DNA of 64,000 bases from Bolinopsis microptera (GCF_026151205.1 NC_087081.1:1849886-1913885), one strand, 5' to 3'. Positions 1-12,440 are shown, numbered from the stretch's first letter. Program-made: numbers and translations. Notes: generated by a model not told the origin, from the letters alone.

Positions 1-3000
1 TTAGAAGAGTTTTAGCGCGCGTGATGCACGTGTCAGCAGAAAATATTTTAAATGCTAATAATTTAGGTATTTAATGAAAAATTATGTTAGTCTCATTATC
101 GTATAATGGTCAGCATCCGCAATGTCTATCAGTACAGCATCTCTACGTAATTGTGTACACTGTATAGTACACGGAATGAAGTATCGAGCATTAACAGATA
201 AATATGTGTCATCATTAATTATGGATGAAAATACCTTTGAACTATTGAAAGTGATGATCAATAGACGTCATGCGGTTTGCTACAAGTACAGTCAAGTTAG
301 TATAAGAACTGTCGAAATTCGAGTGAAATTATTTTCATTCCCATACATTCAAAAACTGAGCCAGTAAACCTTATTAATATTTAGACATGATAAGTAAAAG
401 TAACTCCAATCATTCAAATTTTTCGTCTGGTGTATGTGAGATTTTTCCCTCCAAATACTTTACCGGCTGTAAACATTAATATATTTCATGTACACATCTG
501 TTTTCCAAACAGTTTAAGTAAAGACTAAAGTTACCGGTACGTGACCAGAACTGCATTGAGTGCAACACGTGCGAATTTGATTTTACGCACGAATTAGTAT
601 TAAATGTTAGACCAAGAAATTGATCTAACACACAATCTGTACTTCTGTACACTTCAATCATCAATGATTGGGCTGATGACTCCAGTGAAGGGGCTGGTGA
701 CTCTAGCGAAAGTGCTGGTGACGAGAGAAAGACATAAACCAGGGATTCCTTCGGGAGCATGTAAGATTATATCAAAGTTTGTTCGCCATGGGGTGTGTCT
801 GGTGTCAAAGATCTTCAAGGTGGGTGCTACTTGTGATGAACTCTAGAAGGATGGGATGGTTATACTCGGTCTCGCCGTCTGGAAGCCCATATAATTCCAG
901 TTCAGAAACCGATAAGGAGGTGCGTCTACTGATGAGAAGTCTCCTTAAAGTTTATTTGGGTTAGAAACGCCATCTGGGTCCTACCCTCGCACAAGATTAT
1001 TCTCATTTCTTGTGTGTTCCATCATTCTACCAATAAGTATACTTACCTTTATGTACATGATATCTTTCTATAGCATATTCTCTATACATTAGTGTTTCTC
1101 CTATAATAATATATTGTACATGACAGGACATAGAACTTATCCTGACTGTCATCTTTTGCGGACCCTAATTCTTCCTAACAAAAACGTAGTCTGTGCTATC
1201 AGCTAGTTATAAGTGTCCAAAGACTATAAATAATGTTTTTTCTTCTATCCGCAACCCGGGATCGAGATGTAAGCCTTCTAACGAATTACCTTCAGCAGTT
1301 CATAACTTAAGGTAGATACCATACTATACTACTTGTATCACGTCGCGATCCCCACCGACATGTCTTTACTTTCTCTAAGTAGATCTTGAAGTGAAAATCG
1401 TTTCCAATTTTAGCGTTGACTGTCGCTGAAATTTCCGTGGTTGTTAGATTTGCCAAAAGCAAAAGTTCTTACTTCTTTCTGATCAAGGTATTCCATTAGC
1501 GTTGCATCACCATTAGCCTTAGGTAAAGGTATAAAATTCGATAACTGTTTTATCGTCTTATCGTATCCGCATGATTTTCTGATCTAATTCTACCGGCCGA
1601 ATGGCAAAGCGATAAAACATTTATTATCATAACACATCCGCGTTTTCCGACCAGTTTAAGTTAAACAAGGTTAACGGTGACCAGTCCTGAGGACAATGAC
1701 TGGAGCCTATTACCTATGACTATAAATTTATAATAATGCAATTCACAGAATTGCATTTTGACGTACTTTTGGGAGTACAAAAAGCGCGCAAACTAAATAT
1801 ATTTGACGCGCGAATCTGTTTTTGAAAGAAACTGATCAAAGTGAAAGAGAATCTAATTTGTAATAACATCGCGCGGGGAATAAATATTGGTCCGTACGTG
1901 TAATAATAAAACTATACTATAAGTATACGAATACCTAACGATTCCCTTGTAAATAGGATAATCTAAAATCACTTTGACGTGGACTGGGAAGCTATTCTCG
2001 CACATAACTTAACGAATCCAAATATACTAGGTCTAGAGAAGGTTCCAAAATCAAACCAGCAATGATAAGTTTATCTTATTGAACTTTAATTAACTTTAAT
2101 TTTGAATCGACACCAATTCAATTGAACGCTCGAGAGTCTGAGAAGAGGCCCCAGCTAGGGCATAGCGTACATATATTAATATCCGTTTAACTTTAAAGTT
2201 AAATAGTCTGCCCATTTACGTTCAAGTCAACGCCCGTACGTAAACGTTTGAATGCCTCCGGGCTCCGAGCGTTCATTTTAATGTCCGTTTTTAACTTTAA
2301 ATGGATACAATGAGATAATAACTATGTTGTCGGAATTAGACAGTAAATAAACAAACAATAAATAAAATAAGTCACTAGTATAGCAAATAGCAATAAGCAA
2401 ATAATAATAAAATTATTGCTCCTTAATTCGTGAATTTTTTCATAAGACGCAAACTTGTGTTAACATTAAATATAATAACATAAATATAATAACATAAATA
2501 TAATAACATAAATAATAATAAGGTCTCGCTGCTTGTTAACTGTGGGGCGGTTTCTTTTTTTTGTTCATCACCCAGTCGTACAAGCTCCAATTCGTCTCAC
2601 AGGGTGAGGGCTGATGTCGATTGCGACAGCGCTTTCATTGGAAAACTCTGTAGTTCGGGTACCTCTCTACCGAAGTTGCTCCACCAAGAGACTGGACCGT
2701 CAGAATCTTGGCTAAAACTTGAGGCAGCGTCAGTAGAGAATAAGCCTCTTTTCTCTCGGTAGACGTGTCTTGCGAAATTAAAGTATCTTCTTCTTTGTTG
2801 CGCCCGTCACTCCACGTGTCCATGACATCTAGAAACTCCTTCCAAGTAGTAGAATAATTTTGATTGCTCAATGAAATAAATGATTACGATTAAAATGTGG
2901 TATTAAAGTCGTTCGTTTTTGGTGTAGTATTATCAGTTGCCATCATCAACAACAACAACAACAGCTATTCCAATTCCTGACATGGTACTCTTCTGTATAA

Positions 3001-3084
3001 TGGACGAAATTAATGGACCCACGCCTCCCGTAAGGTTGCTTAATCGTTTAATAAGCCTTGACCACCACCGCTGATTGAAATTCC

Positions 3085-3178
3085 GCTGCGATGAGTGAAC
3101 CCTGCTTGATTAGGGGATGATGTGAACCCTGCTTGATTCAGGGGATGATGTGAACCCTGCTTGATTCAGGGGATACTG
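3085..3178. repeat. 31-bp tandem repeat, three copies
   Basis: Three consecutive copies of a unit containing GTGAACCCTGCTTGATTCAG and GGGATGAT. The first copy lacks one base. Confidence 0.8.
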
Positions 3179-3708
3179 TCCATTATGCAGTAATGATCTG
3201 GTAGACAGGTGTTCGTGGACAGTTGTCCGCGGACAGTGGTCGGGCTATCTCGATACTGCCGAAACTCCTTCCAGACATCCTGATTCGTGTGTTGATCAAA
3301 TCCCTGATATATAAGCCGGGTGAACACAAAACCCCTACTGAATGTAGGGGGGAATGGAGCTCGAGCCACCTTTTGTTGGCAAGACTAATCATATCGCTTT
3401 TATAGTTTCAATTGCGAAAAGCAAAATTTGCTAACTTTAAGGCGACAGATAATATTTGTAATAAATTACACCATGCAATGAAACCAACTGAATCTTAAGA
3501 CTATTGTCTGAAAATCTAAGCAAGACTATTATCGGCTCGAGAATGAGCATAAATAGTCGACTTCTATCCAGAAACACTATATAGCGGAGTTTAGGGCCTG
3601 AAAAGTGAAACGTGCATGCATGCGCGCTAAAACTCTCCTAACTCATCTAGAACATGTAAAATTGCGGGAAACGATGGCGTGTCGACGTGTTGATATTTTA
3701 AATCTGAT

Positions 3709-3782
3709 TAACGTTCCTTTACCATTATGTTGCGAACGTTAAAATCTTTTAGCGAACGCGTTCACAAAACTATTTTTAGTGG
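3709..3782. repeat. Dispersed repeat, copy 1 (AACGTTCC family)
   Basis: Shares CGAACGCGTTCACAAA, CTATTTTTAGTG and an AACGTTAAAATCTTTT block with 5513-5590. AACGTTCC and GGAACGTT halves at the ends suggest a small palindromic (MITE-like) element. Confidence 0.5.
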
Positions 3783-4159
3783 TCTGTACCTAATTAATGA
3801 CGGCTAAACTAGGTAAATTTGCGCATGAACCTATCAATATAGGGACTGATGAAATCTAGGCAGTTAGTGGCACAGAAATCGAAAGGATTAGTGATTTCAT
3901 AAATCAGTAGTCAATGACTAGACAGGGTTATTGAAAATTACAAAGAATAAAATGGGTCCGTTTGGACTTGGGACCAGCTCATAGCACAGTTCATTAATGC
4001 AATCTGAAAACCATTCTGCTAGCTAAAAGTAAAAATGATTTTGTTAGGTAAAACGTACTGAAAAATTAAAATTAAGATTAAAAATTGAAAACGAACTGAA
4101 CTAAAAAAAAGAATGACACGTCATGCTAAAATACATATTCCGAAGTAAATTAATCCCAA

Positions 4160-4613
4160 ATTTTCCCCAAATGTTAAATACTTGTCGACAAAGATTTCAA
4201 ACCGTTTGCGCAAGGTGCAGCAATATTAAAACTTTGTCGTGCAAGTTTACGAACTAAATTTTTACAATCCAAAATAAAACTGTTATAAGAACTATTAATA
4301 CGAGCTAAACGAACTAACTGACTAATAAATTTACCATAATACTGGCCTTTGGGATTATTCCCATCTAATAGGGATAATTAATGACATCAAATTATAATCG
4401 TTCCTCTTGTCGTAAAGTTTTTTTAAAAAATTTTCCCTTATAAATATTGATAGTGATATAAGTAAGAATAATATCTAAAAAGTCAGTTTCACGAACTGAA
4501 GTATTATTTTTATTCATAATCATCTCTGGAGGATATATTTCACTTAAAACTCGTTCTAATAGACCAAAATCATATATAAGACCATACCATGATGATATAC
4601 TTTTCCGAGCCAC
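4160..4613 (-). pseudogene. Decayed reverse-transcriptase-type polyprotein relic (C-terminal part)
   Basis: Reading the minus strand, the first 73 codons (4613-4392) end in an FLDI-type motif region. The homology then continues in other frames: a YDKRND word, then an LDGNNPKGQYYGKFISQLVR stretch down to about 4165. This order (FLD..., YDKR..., ...YPxLDG, ...SQLVRxAR) is one I associate with RT-type mobile-element proteins common in cnidarian and other invertebrate genomes; the exact family is not certain. At least two frameshifts break it, so it is a relic. There is no neighbouring intact element. Confidence 0.5.
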
Positions 4614-4849
4614 CGTTGAGCCTATATTGTTCTAAATCTATGGCTGAGACCCATTGGATATTAGTTGCTGTTTGATAACTATAAGCGTATCAATGGTTGT
4701 TACAGTAAGCCCTCAACAGTTGAATACCATCCCAAGCCAACAGTGATGATTAGTCGAAGCATAATGAAACTAGCCAAGTATTTAGCGAGACACAATGATG
4801 AACTGGCCGATCAAGCACTTTTTGGGATTCCCAGCATAAAATAACAACA

Positions 4850-5045
4850 CCTGTTTCCAAACAGTTAAAGTTAAAGATTATAAACTTACCGTTGCCTAAT
4901 TCTGAGAACATGGAACGCACACGTGCCAATATGATTTTACGCGCGAATTACCCAGAATTAACTGAAACTGAATGCTGAAAGAGAATCTTATCAGTTATCG
5001 GCTATCGCGTCGCGCGGGGAATAATTTTGGTCACGTTCATCATTT
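4850..5045. repeat. Dispersed repeat copy
   Basis: Third copy of the family also present at about 488-600 and 1640-1895. Shared blocks include TTTTACGCGCGAATTA and TCGCGCGGGGAATAA, separated by diverged sequence. Confidence 0.5.
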
Positions 5046-6274
5046 TGTGTTCCCTTTTAAATACAATTACCAGTGCAGAGAGTGGTTTCAGAAACGCAAA
5101 TTCAACTTGCAAAGATCAATTTACCTGGGTACGGTACCTCGCTCAGGCTTTTGCATTTATTAAGTTAAACACATTGATTTAACATTGAACATATTATGGC
5201 GATTAAAAATATGTCTATAGCAGATAGGGCGGAATGACAGGTTCAGCAACGCCCAGGAATTACAAGCAGCAAATTCTGCTACTGCTAGTGCTATCACGGA
5301 GAATCAAAGCAAATATTATAGTGGTACCGTGGCATGTCCTGTGTCCATTCTTGGTCAGCGTTGTATAGGTTGCATGGATTAGGATAAGTTCCTGCTTGCT
5401 GTTGGCGTTGCTGCGGTGAGGCTGGCTGGAACAATTGTCGGAGAACTCTTTGGCTTCGTTCTCTCTTCACTTCTTTCTCCGCACAAAACTGTTTAATCCG
5501 TGGGAGGCCCTGTTTTAACGTTCCTTATGTTCCAAACGTTAAAATCTTTTTAGCGAACGCGTTCACAAACTATTTTTAGTGAACGTTCCGTAAAGAGTGA
5601 ACCGGAACGTGAAACAGATCCTATTGCACGGTGGACAACCAAACTAGCAACTTTTCTATTATGAATACGTTCAGTAGGTGAAATTTATTGTTATTAATTT
5701 TTACCTGTCAGATACGTAAAATAACAAAGTAATCTCTCCGTTAGGCGTTCGGGTAGGAGAAATAAGCAAGCTGATAAGAGACAATAAAATTACAAACGTA
5801 TGCAATTAGTGTGTGGCGTGAGGTATATTTACTTTAATTTTTAGTGCCGACTTTAGCTTCAATGATATCACCGCGCACCGTTAACATACTCATAGTCTGG
5901 ACAGCACCCTTCTAAATCCGAAAAGTGTCATACTTGTAGTAAATATTTGGTAGAATTCGGTCCAGGACAAGCTATTAAATTTTTTGCTGCGCTCCGGTCT
6001 ATCACAGCAGTTTTCCTAATACCGTAGAGAAGTTTTTTTTATTAACAAATAAAACTCGATTACTAGACTCCTAGCCTGATACGAACTAAATTAAAAATTG
6101 CTCATAATGAACTTATCATCTTATCATAAATAAAAATAAATGCTGTTAGCTGTGAGCTTTTGCTGGTCCCATGAATATAATTCAATGGATATGATATAAT
6201 ATAAATATTCATATACTTGCACATTTACGAGTCTTCTGAATCTATTATATTACATAATACACGACTTCTCATTT
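5046..6274. other. Non-coding stretch before the LTR element
   Basis: No gene seen. It contains the second AACGTTCC-family repeat (5513-5590), and near 5228 a GCGGAATGACAGG word that recurs at about 12,392 and, inverted, near 29,260. The 4 bases just before 6275 (ATTT) form the left target-site duplication of the retrotransposon. Confidence 0.5.
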
Positions 6275-6920
6275 TGTGCGATAGGTATATTTTAGTTTAA
6301 ATACATATTATTATTTAAGAATTGGATTATATTGAAATTTAGAATAACTTTAATCTTAATATGGAATCACGTTCTAATCTTAATGAAGTAATTGCTCAGT
6401 AGTATTTATATAGTTTATATGTTGTTTGTTGTAAATTATCAGGAGTCATCTTCAGCTCAAATTGTACCGTTTAGATTCCATAGTTTCAGCACCTCAAATC
6501 ATATAAGTTCTCATTTCCCAGCAAATAGTTTCATACCTGTCATTAAGTTCTGTAGACGCATTTCACTTCAACCAATAAGCTTCACTCAATTAATTAGCGA
6601 TCCTATCAGGCCTATTTCATTTATTCACGTGACACACCATCCCATTTATAATCTTCCGCTTTAGTTCACCTTGTTGAAAGAGTTTGTCACCATTAGTCTG
6701 CTTACTCCTAACTCATTCCTCTTTCATGTCACATGACCATTCCTCACAAGTTTTAGATTCACTAGTCATGATATAGTTTTGAAGGTTTAGTTCTGTGGAT
6801 TACCATTTTAATAAGTTTATATTTTTCATTTCTCTACCGCAAAACTCTTTATTTAAAGTCTTTTATTTTGTAAAACCTACCACTAAGTCGAGCAGCTAGG
6901 TACACTAAGCGTGTGCTACA
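6275..6920 (+). repeat. 5' LTR
   Basis: 646 bp, TG...CA ends. It is repeated almost identically at 11465-12117. Apparent short open frames within it are LTR sequence, not genes. Confidence 0.93.
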
Positions 6921-6922
6921 TT

Positions 6923-6942
6923 TTGGTGCTGCGACCAGGATT
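6923..6942 (+). other. Probable primer-binding site of the LTR element
   Basis: TTGGTGCTGCGACCAGGATT starts two bases after the 5' LTR, the position where a tRNA 3' end primes minus-strand synthesis. I did not match it to a particular tRNA. Confidence 0.55.
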
Positions 6943-7147
6943 TTCGTTTGACCTGGTTAGCTGCTAGACTTCATTCCCTGTTGGATTTCGAAATAACACA
7001 GAATTACGAATTACTTGTGTTTATTTCTTTGGATTTCATATTAATCTAGAATCTCGAATCACTTTTATTTATTTCTTTAATTCAATATTACGCTTAAACC
7101 CTTCGAATTTATCTAAGATTTCCCGTTCGAGCCAAGAAAGCAATATT

Positions 7148-9421
7148 ATGGGTGACTTAGGCGAGCAATTGAATGCTTTGAATGAGGATCAGAAGCAAGC
7201 TGTTCGAGCGTATGCTACTACACATGCTACTACTGCAGTAGAGACTGCGAAGCTTGACTTTAGGGCTGGAGTTGCAGGGAGTCGTAGGCCGAATACCTTC
7301 GATCCATCTATCACTACCATCCAAGCTTACTTTGACATGTATGAGCCCTTTAGATATATAATGTGCATGAACGGACAACAGGCTGTTAGCACTTTCTTAA
7401 CCTACCTTGATGCTAAGTCCCTTAACTTACTAGTGCATAAGGAACTAACCACTGAGGACGATTGGGATACTTTCAAAGCAGATGTAATTAAAGCACTTAG
7501 TACTCCTAGTGGAGCAGTCAAGGCAAGATTTGAAATCAAGAAAGCCACACAGTTTCATGATGAGACAGTTGCGCAATTTGGTCAAAGGTTACTAGAATTG
7601 GGCAAAGTTGGGTACAATGCAAACCAACTTGCTGCCAGAGATTCGGTTTTAAAGGACGCTTTATCTGCAGGAGTTCTAAGAGATGATCTGAGTATGATTC
7701 TTATCAACCTCTGTGATAAGACATTTCAGGAACTACTGACTGAGGCAGTTAAACTGGACTCATCATACCAAGCTAGGCAAGCGATCAAAGCCCATGATAA
7801 GGTAGAAGTATCAGTAATGAAAACCGAATTAGATGCTACAGGAAAGTTTGATCAGGAATATTTCCAAGTTCCTGTTATGTACACGAGTAGAGGAAGACCA
7901 CAACAAAATAACTGGCGTGACTCAAGAAGCTATGACAATGTGCAATGTTATAATTGTCAAAAATATGGGCATTTGGCAAGTAGCTGCCATTCTCGAAACA
8001 ACACATTCATTTCAAACCAGATGGTTCAGGGATCACGAGGCTTATCTTATGAGAATTCCTCCATGCGGCCTCATAGATGTTTCATTTGTGGCCAGAATGG
8101 ACACTATGCTAGAAATTGCGGGTTCCAGGCTGTAGATGATAGTAGCAGTCCTTATCAATATGGGCAGCCAACGAATCGAAACTCACAAAACTTCAGTAGG
8201 TCTGATGATTATAGACAACGCTCAGTTCAGCGTGGATATTATCAACCCTGTGCACCAAGATATCCACCTTTTCAGAATACAGGTGAGGGTCCTCAATGTG
8301 AAAATAGGTCACTTCAAGATAGAACACATCAGGCTAATAATATAGCACTTGAACACCAGCAATTTAGGGAGCAAGAACATTCTAGAAGGCAATGTTCACA
8401 GAATGTAGGAAGCAGAGTAGCAGAAGAACAGGAGCAGTACAATGATCAATGGTCTCCACACGATCTAGTGAATAACGAGAGGAGTGTAGATTTTGGTACC
8501 GTCCCGGAGGATGACATTGAAAGGCAAACAATAAACCTTTGTAAAGGTCGCGTGTATCTGAATGTAGACATTAATTCCGTTGGAGTTAAGGCTCTTATTG
8601 ACACAGGATCCAGCTTGAATCTGATTGGAGAAAAGCTAGTCGAAAAAATTGGACTTAGCAAGCTAGTTACAGAAGGAACTTTCAAATTAGTTGGAGTCAC
8701 TGGAGCACCACTGAAAACTTCGGGAATTTTACACAATGTACCAGTAATAGTTAAAAATGCCGTGTTAGAATGCGATTTCATAGTGACAAACATGATGAAC
8801 GAAGCATGCATTCTGGGTCAATCATTCCTTTCACAGCACCACATTATCATTGATTTTGACTCCAAAACGGTGAAAAACAGCATGTTTGTAGCTGGCCTTC
8901 TAGAAGGAACACCCAGTAACGACACTCTACAAGTTAGTATCAAGCAAGACACTGTAGTAACTGGATTAGATGTTTCGGAGTGTGCCGTAAATGATAATGC
9001 AACGTTTGACCACATAAAACCACCTGCTGTTTCTCCTAATACTATACACATCGAAGTGCATTTAGAAATTATCGAGAGTAAAGTGAAGAAAATATCATGT
9101 TACATTAAAAACTCGGAACATGTAGATCGCGAGAAGGTTGCATCAACTGTTCATCAGGAAGAAGTAGGTCCAGAATATCAAAACATGACCAAATCCACAC
9201 CACCGGTATGCATTAGAGTGCAAAGTGTCACCGTAAACATGTGTATGTTTGCAACTCATGAAGCTTATAATATAATGCAAGAAGATCAGGAAGATAATAC
9301 GAGGACTGCAAATGATCTAGAGCAGCAGCATGAAACTTGCACCAAAACGACCAGATTGAGTGAAGATGAACCTATGATGTCACCTAATGTTAATGAGTAT
9401 AATCTTAATCAGGCTCTTTAA
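7148..9421 (+). CDS. gag-pro: Gag-protease polyprotein of LTR retrotransposon
   Basis: 757 codons, intact, starting 228 bp after the 5' LTR. Residues about 40-235 look like a Ty3/Gypsy-type capsid region (helical, with an F..W and RF.I pattern). Two CCHC zinc knuckles follow: CYNCQKYGHLASSC at 267-280 and CFICGQNGHYARNC at 311-324; these bind RNA in related Gags. A Gln/Asn/Arg-rich linker leads to a retropepsin domain with ALIDTGSS (catalytic Asp 485) and a later ACILGQSFL. About 150 further residues after the protease are unassigned. Known role: Gag builds the particle and the protease cuts Gag. Oddity: the frame stops with no RT domain in any frame downstream. Confidence 0.9.
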   Translation: MGDLGEQLNALNEDQKQAVRAYATTHATTAVETAKLDFRAGVAGSRRPNTFDPSITTIQAYFDMYEPFRYIMCMNGQQAVSTFLTYLDAKSLNLLVHKELTTEDDWDTFKADVIKALSTPSGAVKARFEIKKATQFHDETVAQFGQRLLELGKVGYNANQLAARDSVLKDALSAGVLRDDLSMILINLCDKTFQELLTEAVKLDSSYQARQAIKAHDKVEVSVMKTELDATGKFDQEYFQVPVMYTSRGRPQQNNWRDSRSYDNVQCYNCQKYGHLASSCHSRNNTFISNQMVQGSRGLSYENSSMRPHRCFICGQNGHYARNCGFQAVDDSSSPYQYGQPTNRNSQNFSRSDDYRQRSVQRGYYQPCAPRYPPFQNTGEGPQCENRSLQDRTHQANNIALEHQQFREQEHSRRQCSQNVGSRVAEEQEQYNDQWSPHDLVNNERSVDFGTVPEDDIERQTINLCKGRVYLNVDINSVGVKALIDTGSSLNLIGEKLVEKIGLSKLVTEGTFKLVGVTGAPLKTSGILHNVPVIVKNAVLECDFIVTNMMNEACILGQSFLSQHHIIIDFDSKTVKNSMFVAGLLEGTPSNDTLQVSIKQDTVVTGLDVSECAVNDNATFDHIKPPAVSPNTIHIEVHLEIIESKVKKISCYIKNSEHVDREKVASTVHQEEVGPEYQNMTKSTPPVCIRVQSVTVNMCMFATHEAYNIMQEDQEDNTRTANDLEQQHETCTKTTRLSEDEPMMSPNVNEYNLNQAL

Positions 9422-11448
9422 CCAAGTCACGGAGACGTTTTATGGTCGACAGTGAGAACAACCTATTAGGAATAATACAGCGCATTTGTACGAAAAATAT
9501 TATTCCGTAGTAAGGTAGTAGTGTATTTGGTATTCATGCAGGAGTTGAGTCTTCGTCATATACTTATTGATGAATCAACCGAAGAGTTGCAATAAGTAAT
9601 TTACATATTATTAAAGTGCAAGTGAGGGTAATAGAATTTCAATTGTAGTACAGTTGATTTTCTTATACGGCAGAGTTGGCTGGTGAGGGCGTCATGAATA
9701 CAGTTTCAAGAGCTTAGAAGTAAGCAACTTTTCAGCTAATAGTACAGTGAATTGAGGCAATCGAATCACTTCACAAAGTTAGATAAGTTCAGTACACAGT
9801 GAATTTCCGCAACAGAAGTTTACATCGAGAGTGTGATGTATTTGATTTCATAGCGAAAAGAATGTTTGTAACGAGAATGATTTACAGTTTGAATAAAGAG
9901 TTGTGAAATGTGAACAAGTTTTTATGAGTTAATAGCGCAGGATTCACGGATAATGGATGAAAGTGTATTGCAGGCCGGCAATTATTCTAGTCATTATACC
10001 GGATGAGAGCTCGAAAGTGGTCGGTTGGAGTATCTAAGTTATGAGAGAGGAATAAGATTGGGACTCTTATTAATTTCTCTCTGTCCCACGTAATTTAAGA
10101 TCTCTACCAGAAGTTAAATAATGAAACGATTATGTGATATGTTTTACAGATGTCAAGCTATGAAATAGGAAACCGCACTCATCGGTTTAGTATTATGTTG
10201 TGGAATTGCAACTGGGCTGGACAAAATGTTTACAAAGAGATACCACTTTTTAAGCAATGCGGCACTTAAACCTGTTAAATACAGGCCACCCGCCACTAGC
10301 ACTGAAGTACGGTACAATCTGTGTTCAAGAAAACGGGAACTCGATATGACCCTCATTTGACACAATGTAGAGAATACGTGCAAACTGTCGTACATTAGAT
10401 TTATCCAGTACTTCATCATGTGAAAGTTCGGTACTCACGAAGAATAAGGAACTCAAAGTCAGGAACTAAATAAGTATAGCCATTTCTCTTAAAAAGATGG
10501 AAAGATGGAATAAGAGTCAATGAAGTATAAGGCATTTCAATTTTGCGACTGTATTATACGTGTAGACTCATTATGTTATTTTTTATTGTTGTTTCTTATC
10601 ATTTTTATTTTACGAACCGCTCCTGTATTATACAATAAATATTTGATATCTATTTACTTTAAACTTTTAAAGATATATCGTTACCTTTCTTATTACGTTT
10701 TAAGTCCACATGAATGAATCATTGAAACATGGAAATAAGTCGAGGAAGAAGAATCAGTGAAATCCGGAGGATCTGAATGAGAAAGAGAACATGGATTGAC
10801 TAAATCATAGCCTAAACGAAAAACGATAGACTTTGGTCGAAAACCTGAACCTGACGGAAGAACTACTACCTTACTACAACTACACTGCAACTAGGACAAC
10901 TAGACTGCAACTCGGAGGACATTCAACGTAGAACTGTTATTTTGTTAAACTTTGTATTTTTTGAACAACCTGGTCTCCCAAGGGGGAAAGGAGAAGTATA
11001 ATTGATAGCATGTTTATTATTTTGTTTTGAAGTATTAGTTATATTATAGCTTTAAGGTTGACGAGAAAAGTAGAAAGTTTTGAACGTATTTGTATTTTAC
11101 CGAAATTTAAAGTAGTTATGTTTATCATTAAAGTTATAAGTATTATTAAAGTTATGTTTATTATTAAAGCTCTTTTAATAACGTACCTTTTTAAACTGTC
11201 CCTAGATGAACTTGAAAAACTTTATCAATAACTGTTTTTGTCTTATCTGGTGTTTGATCTTTGCATAATATGTTTTGTATTTAAGTACCATTTTCTGGCG
11301 ATATATTTTCAAGCATAAGCTACTTTTCTTAACTTCTAGTATTCATGTTATTTTCTGGGATGACTTGTTTAAAACGGCTGAGCATAAGTTTTATCTTAAA
11401 ACCGGTGTTATTAAATTTCAATTTATTATTATTATCGTCTTTTCATAT
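9422..11448 (+). other. Long non-coding 3' region of the LTR element
   Basis: About 2 kb between the gag-protease stop and the polypurine tract. I found no RT, RNase H or integrase motif in it, and only short open frames. One of these (10520-10717) is hydrophobic but not recognisable. The region may be a pol deletion product or unrelated filler that keeps packaging length. Confidence 0.65.
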
Positions 11449-11464
11449 GGGGAGAAGGGAGAGT
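11449..11464 (+). other. Polypurine tract
   Basis: A purine run (TGGGGAGAAGGGAGAG-like) lies directly against the start of the 3' LTR, the expected position for plus-strand priming. Confidence 0.75.
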
Positions 11465-12117
11465 TGTGCGATAGGTATATTTTAGTTTAAATACATATTA
11501 TTATTTATTATTTAAGAATTGGATTATATTGAAATTTAGAATAACTTTAATCTTAATATGGAATCACGTTCTAATCTTAATGAAGTAATTGCTCAGTAGT
11601 ATTTATATAGTTTATATGTTGTTTGTTGTAAATTATCAGGAGTCATCTTCAGCTCAAATTGTACCGTTTAGATTCCATAGTTTCAGCACCTCAAATCATA
11701 TAAGTTCTCATTTCCCAGCAAATAGTTTCATACCTGTCATTAAGTTCTGTAGACGCATTTCACTTCAACCAATAAGCTTCACTCAATTAATTAGCGATCC
11801 TATCAGGCCTATTTCATTTATTCACGTGACACACCATCCCATTTATAATCTTCCGCTTTAGTTCACCTTGTTGAAAGAGTTTGTCACCATTAGTCTGCTT
11901 ACTCCTAACTCATTCCTCTTTCATGTCACATGACCATTCCTCACAAGTTTTAGATTCACTAGTCATGATATAGTTTTGAAGGTTTAGTTCTGTGGATTAC
12001 CATTTTAATAAGTTTATATTTTTCATTTCTCTACCGCAAAACTCTTTATTTAAAGTCTTTTATTTTGTAAAACCTACCACTAAGTCGAGCAGCTAGGTAC
12101 ACTAAGCGTGTGCTACA
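11465..12117 (+). repeat. 3' LTR
   Basis: 653 bp; near-identical to 6275-6920 plus one 7-bp ATTATTT unit. It is followed by ATTT, matching the bases before the 5' LTR. Confidence 0.93.
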
Positions 12118-12329
12118 ATTTCATAATTCATATCAAACATTTATATACTCATGCAGCGAGAACAAAATATTTAGTGTCGAAACTAACACAAGCAGTCATA
12201 TTGCCGTGTTGTAAAACGGCCGACCGTTTACTACAAGTTAAGTCAAGTCAAATCAAATCAAAACATAGTTTTAAAAAACGTATACGCTATCTGCAACATT
12301 TGACATCTAGCACAACGTGCACAGTCTGG

Positions 12330-12440
12330 TTTAGTCAACAATGTTACCTGGGAACCTCAGGCTATCATATTCATTAATGAATAGAGATTCGGCGGAATGA
12401 CAGGCTGAGCGCTGCCCAATAATCAACAATGCAGCTCTAA
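12330..12440. repeat. Dispersed repeat ending in GCGGAATGACAGGCTGAGCG
   Basis: A block running from CTGGGAACCTCAGGCTA to GCGGAATGACAGGCTGAGCG is found again inverted at about 29,240-29,320, with a partial copy near 5,228. It behaves like a small dispersed element. Confidence 0.55.

Larger units (their letters stand above)
1..4159. other. Repeat-rich non-coding region
   Basis: No convincing gene seen. The stretch is AT-rich and made of decayed dispersed repeats. One repeat family recurs at about 488-600, 1640-1895 and 4850-5045 (shared words include CAGTTTAAGTTAAA and TCGCGCGGGGAATAA). A 15-bp AT-rich tandem (TAACATAAATATAA) lies at about 2463-2515 and a CAA run at about 2948-2961. Short open frames here (for example 2635-2871 on the minus strand) resemble nothing I recognise. 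Confidence 0.5.
6275..12117 (+). mobile_element. LTR retrotransposon, gag-protease only, complete with both LTRs
   Basis: Two direct repeats, 6275-6920 and 11465-12117, begin TGTGCGATAG and end GTGTGCTACA. They differ chiefly by one extra 7-bp ATTATTT unit in the right copy, so the insertion looks young. ATTT occurs on both outer sides (6271-6274 and 12118-12121), consistent with a 4-bp target duplication. A primer-binding-like site follows the left LTR and a purine-rich tract precedes the right LTR. The only long coding region is Gag plus protease; RT, RNase H and integrase are absent. The element therefore looks non-autonomous and would need reverse transcriptase and integrase in trans. Confidence 0.93.

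Noticed and set aside
604..964. Overlapping small frames, one with an acidic Asp/Ser/Glu/Gly stretch
   Set aside because: All are short, no domain is recognised, and no supported splice sites were found.
6392..6664. 90-residue protein present twice (also 11589-11861)
   Set aside because: Both copies lie wholly inside the two LTRs. Identity is due to the LTR duplication.
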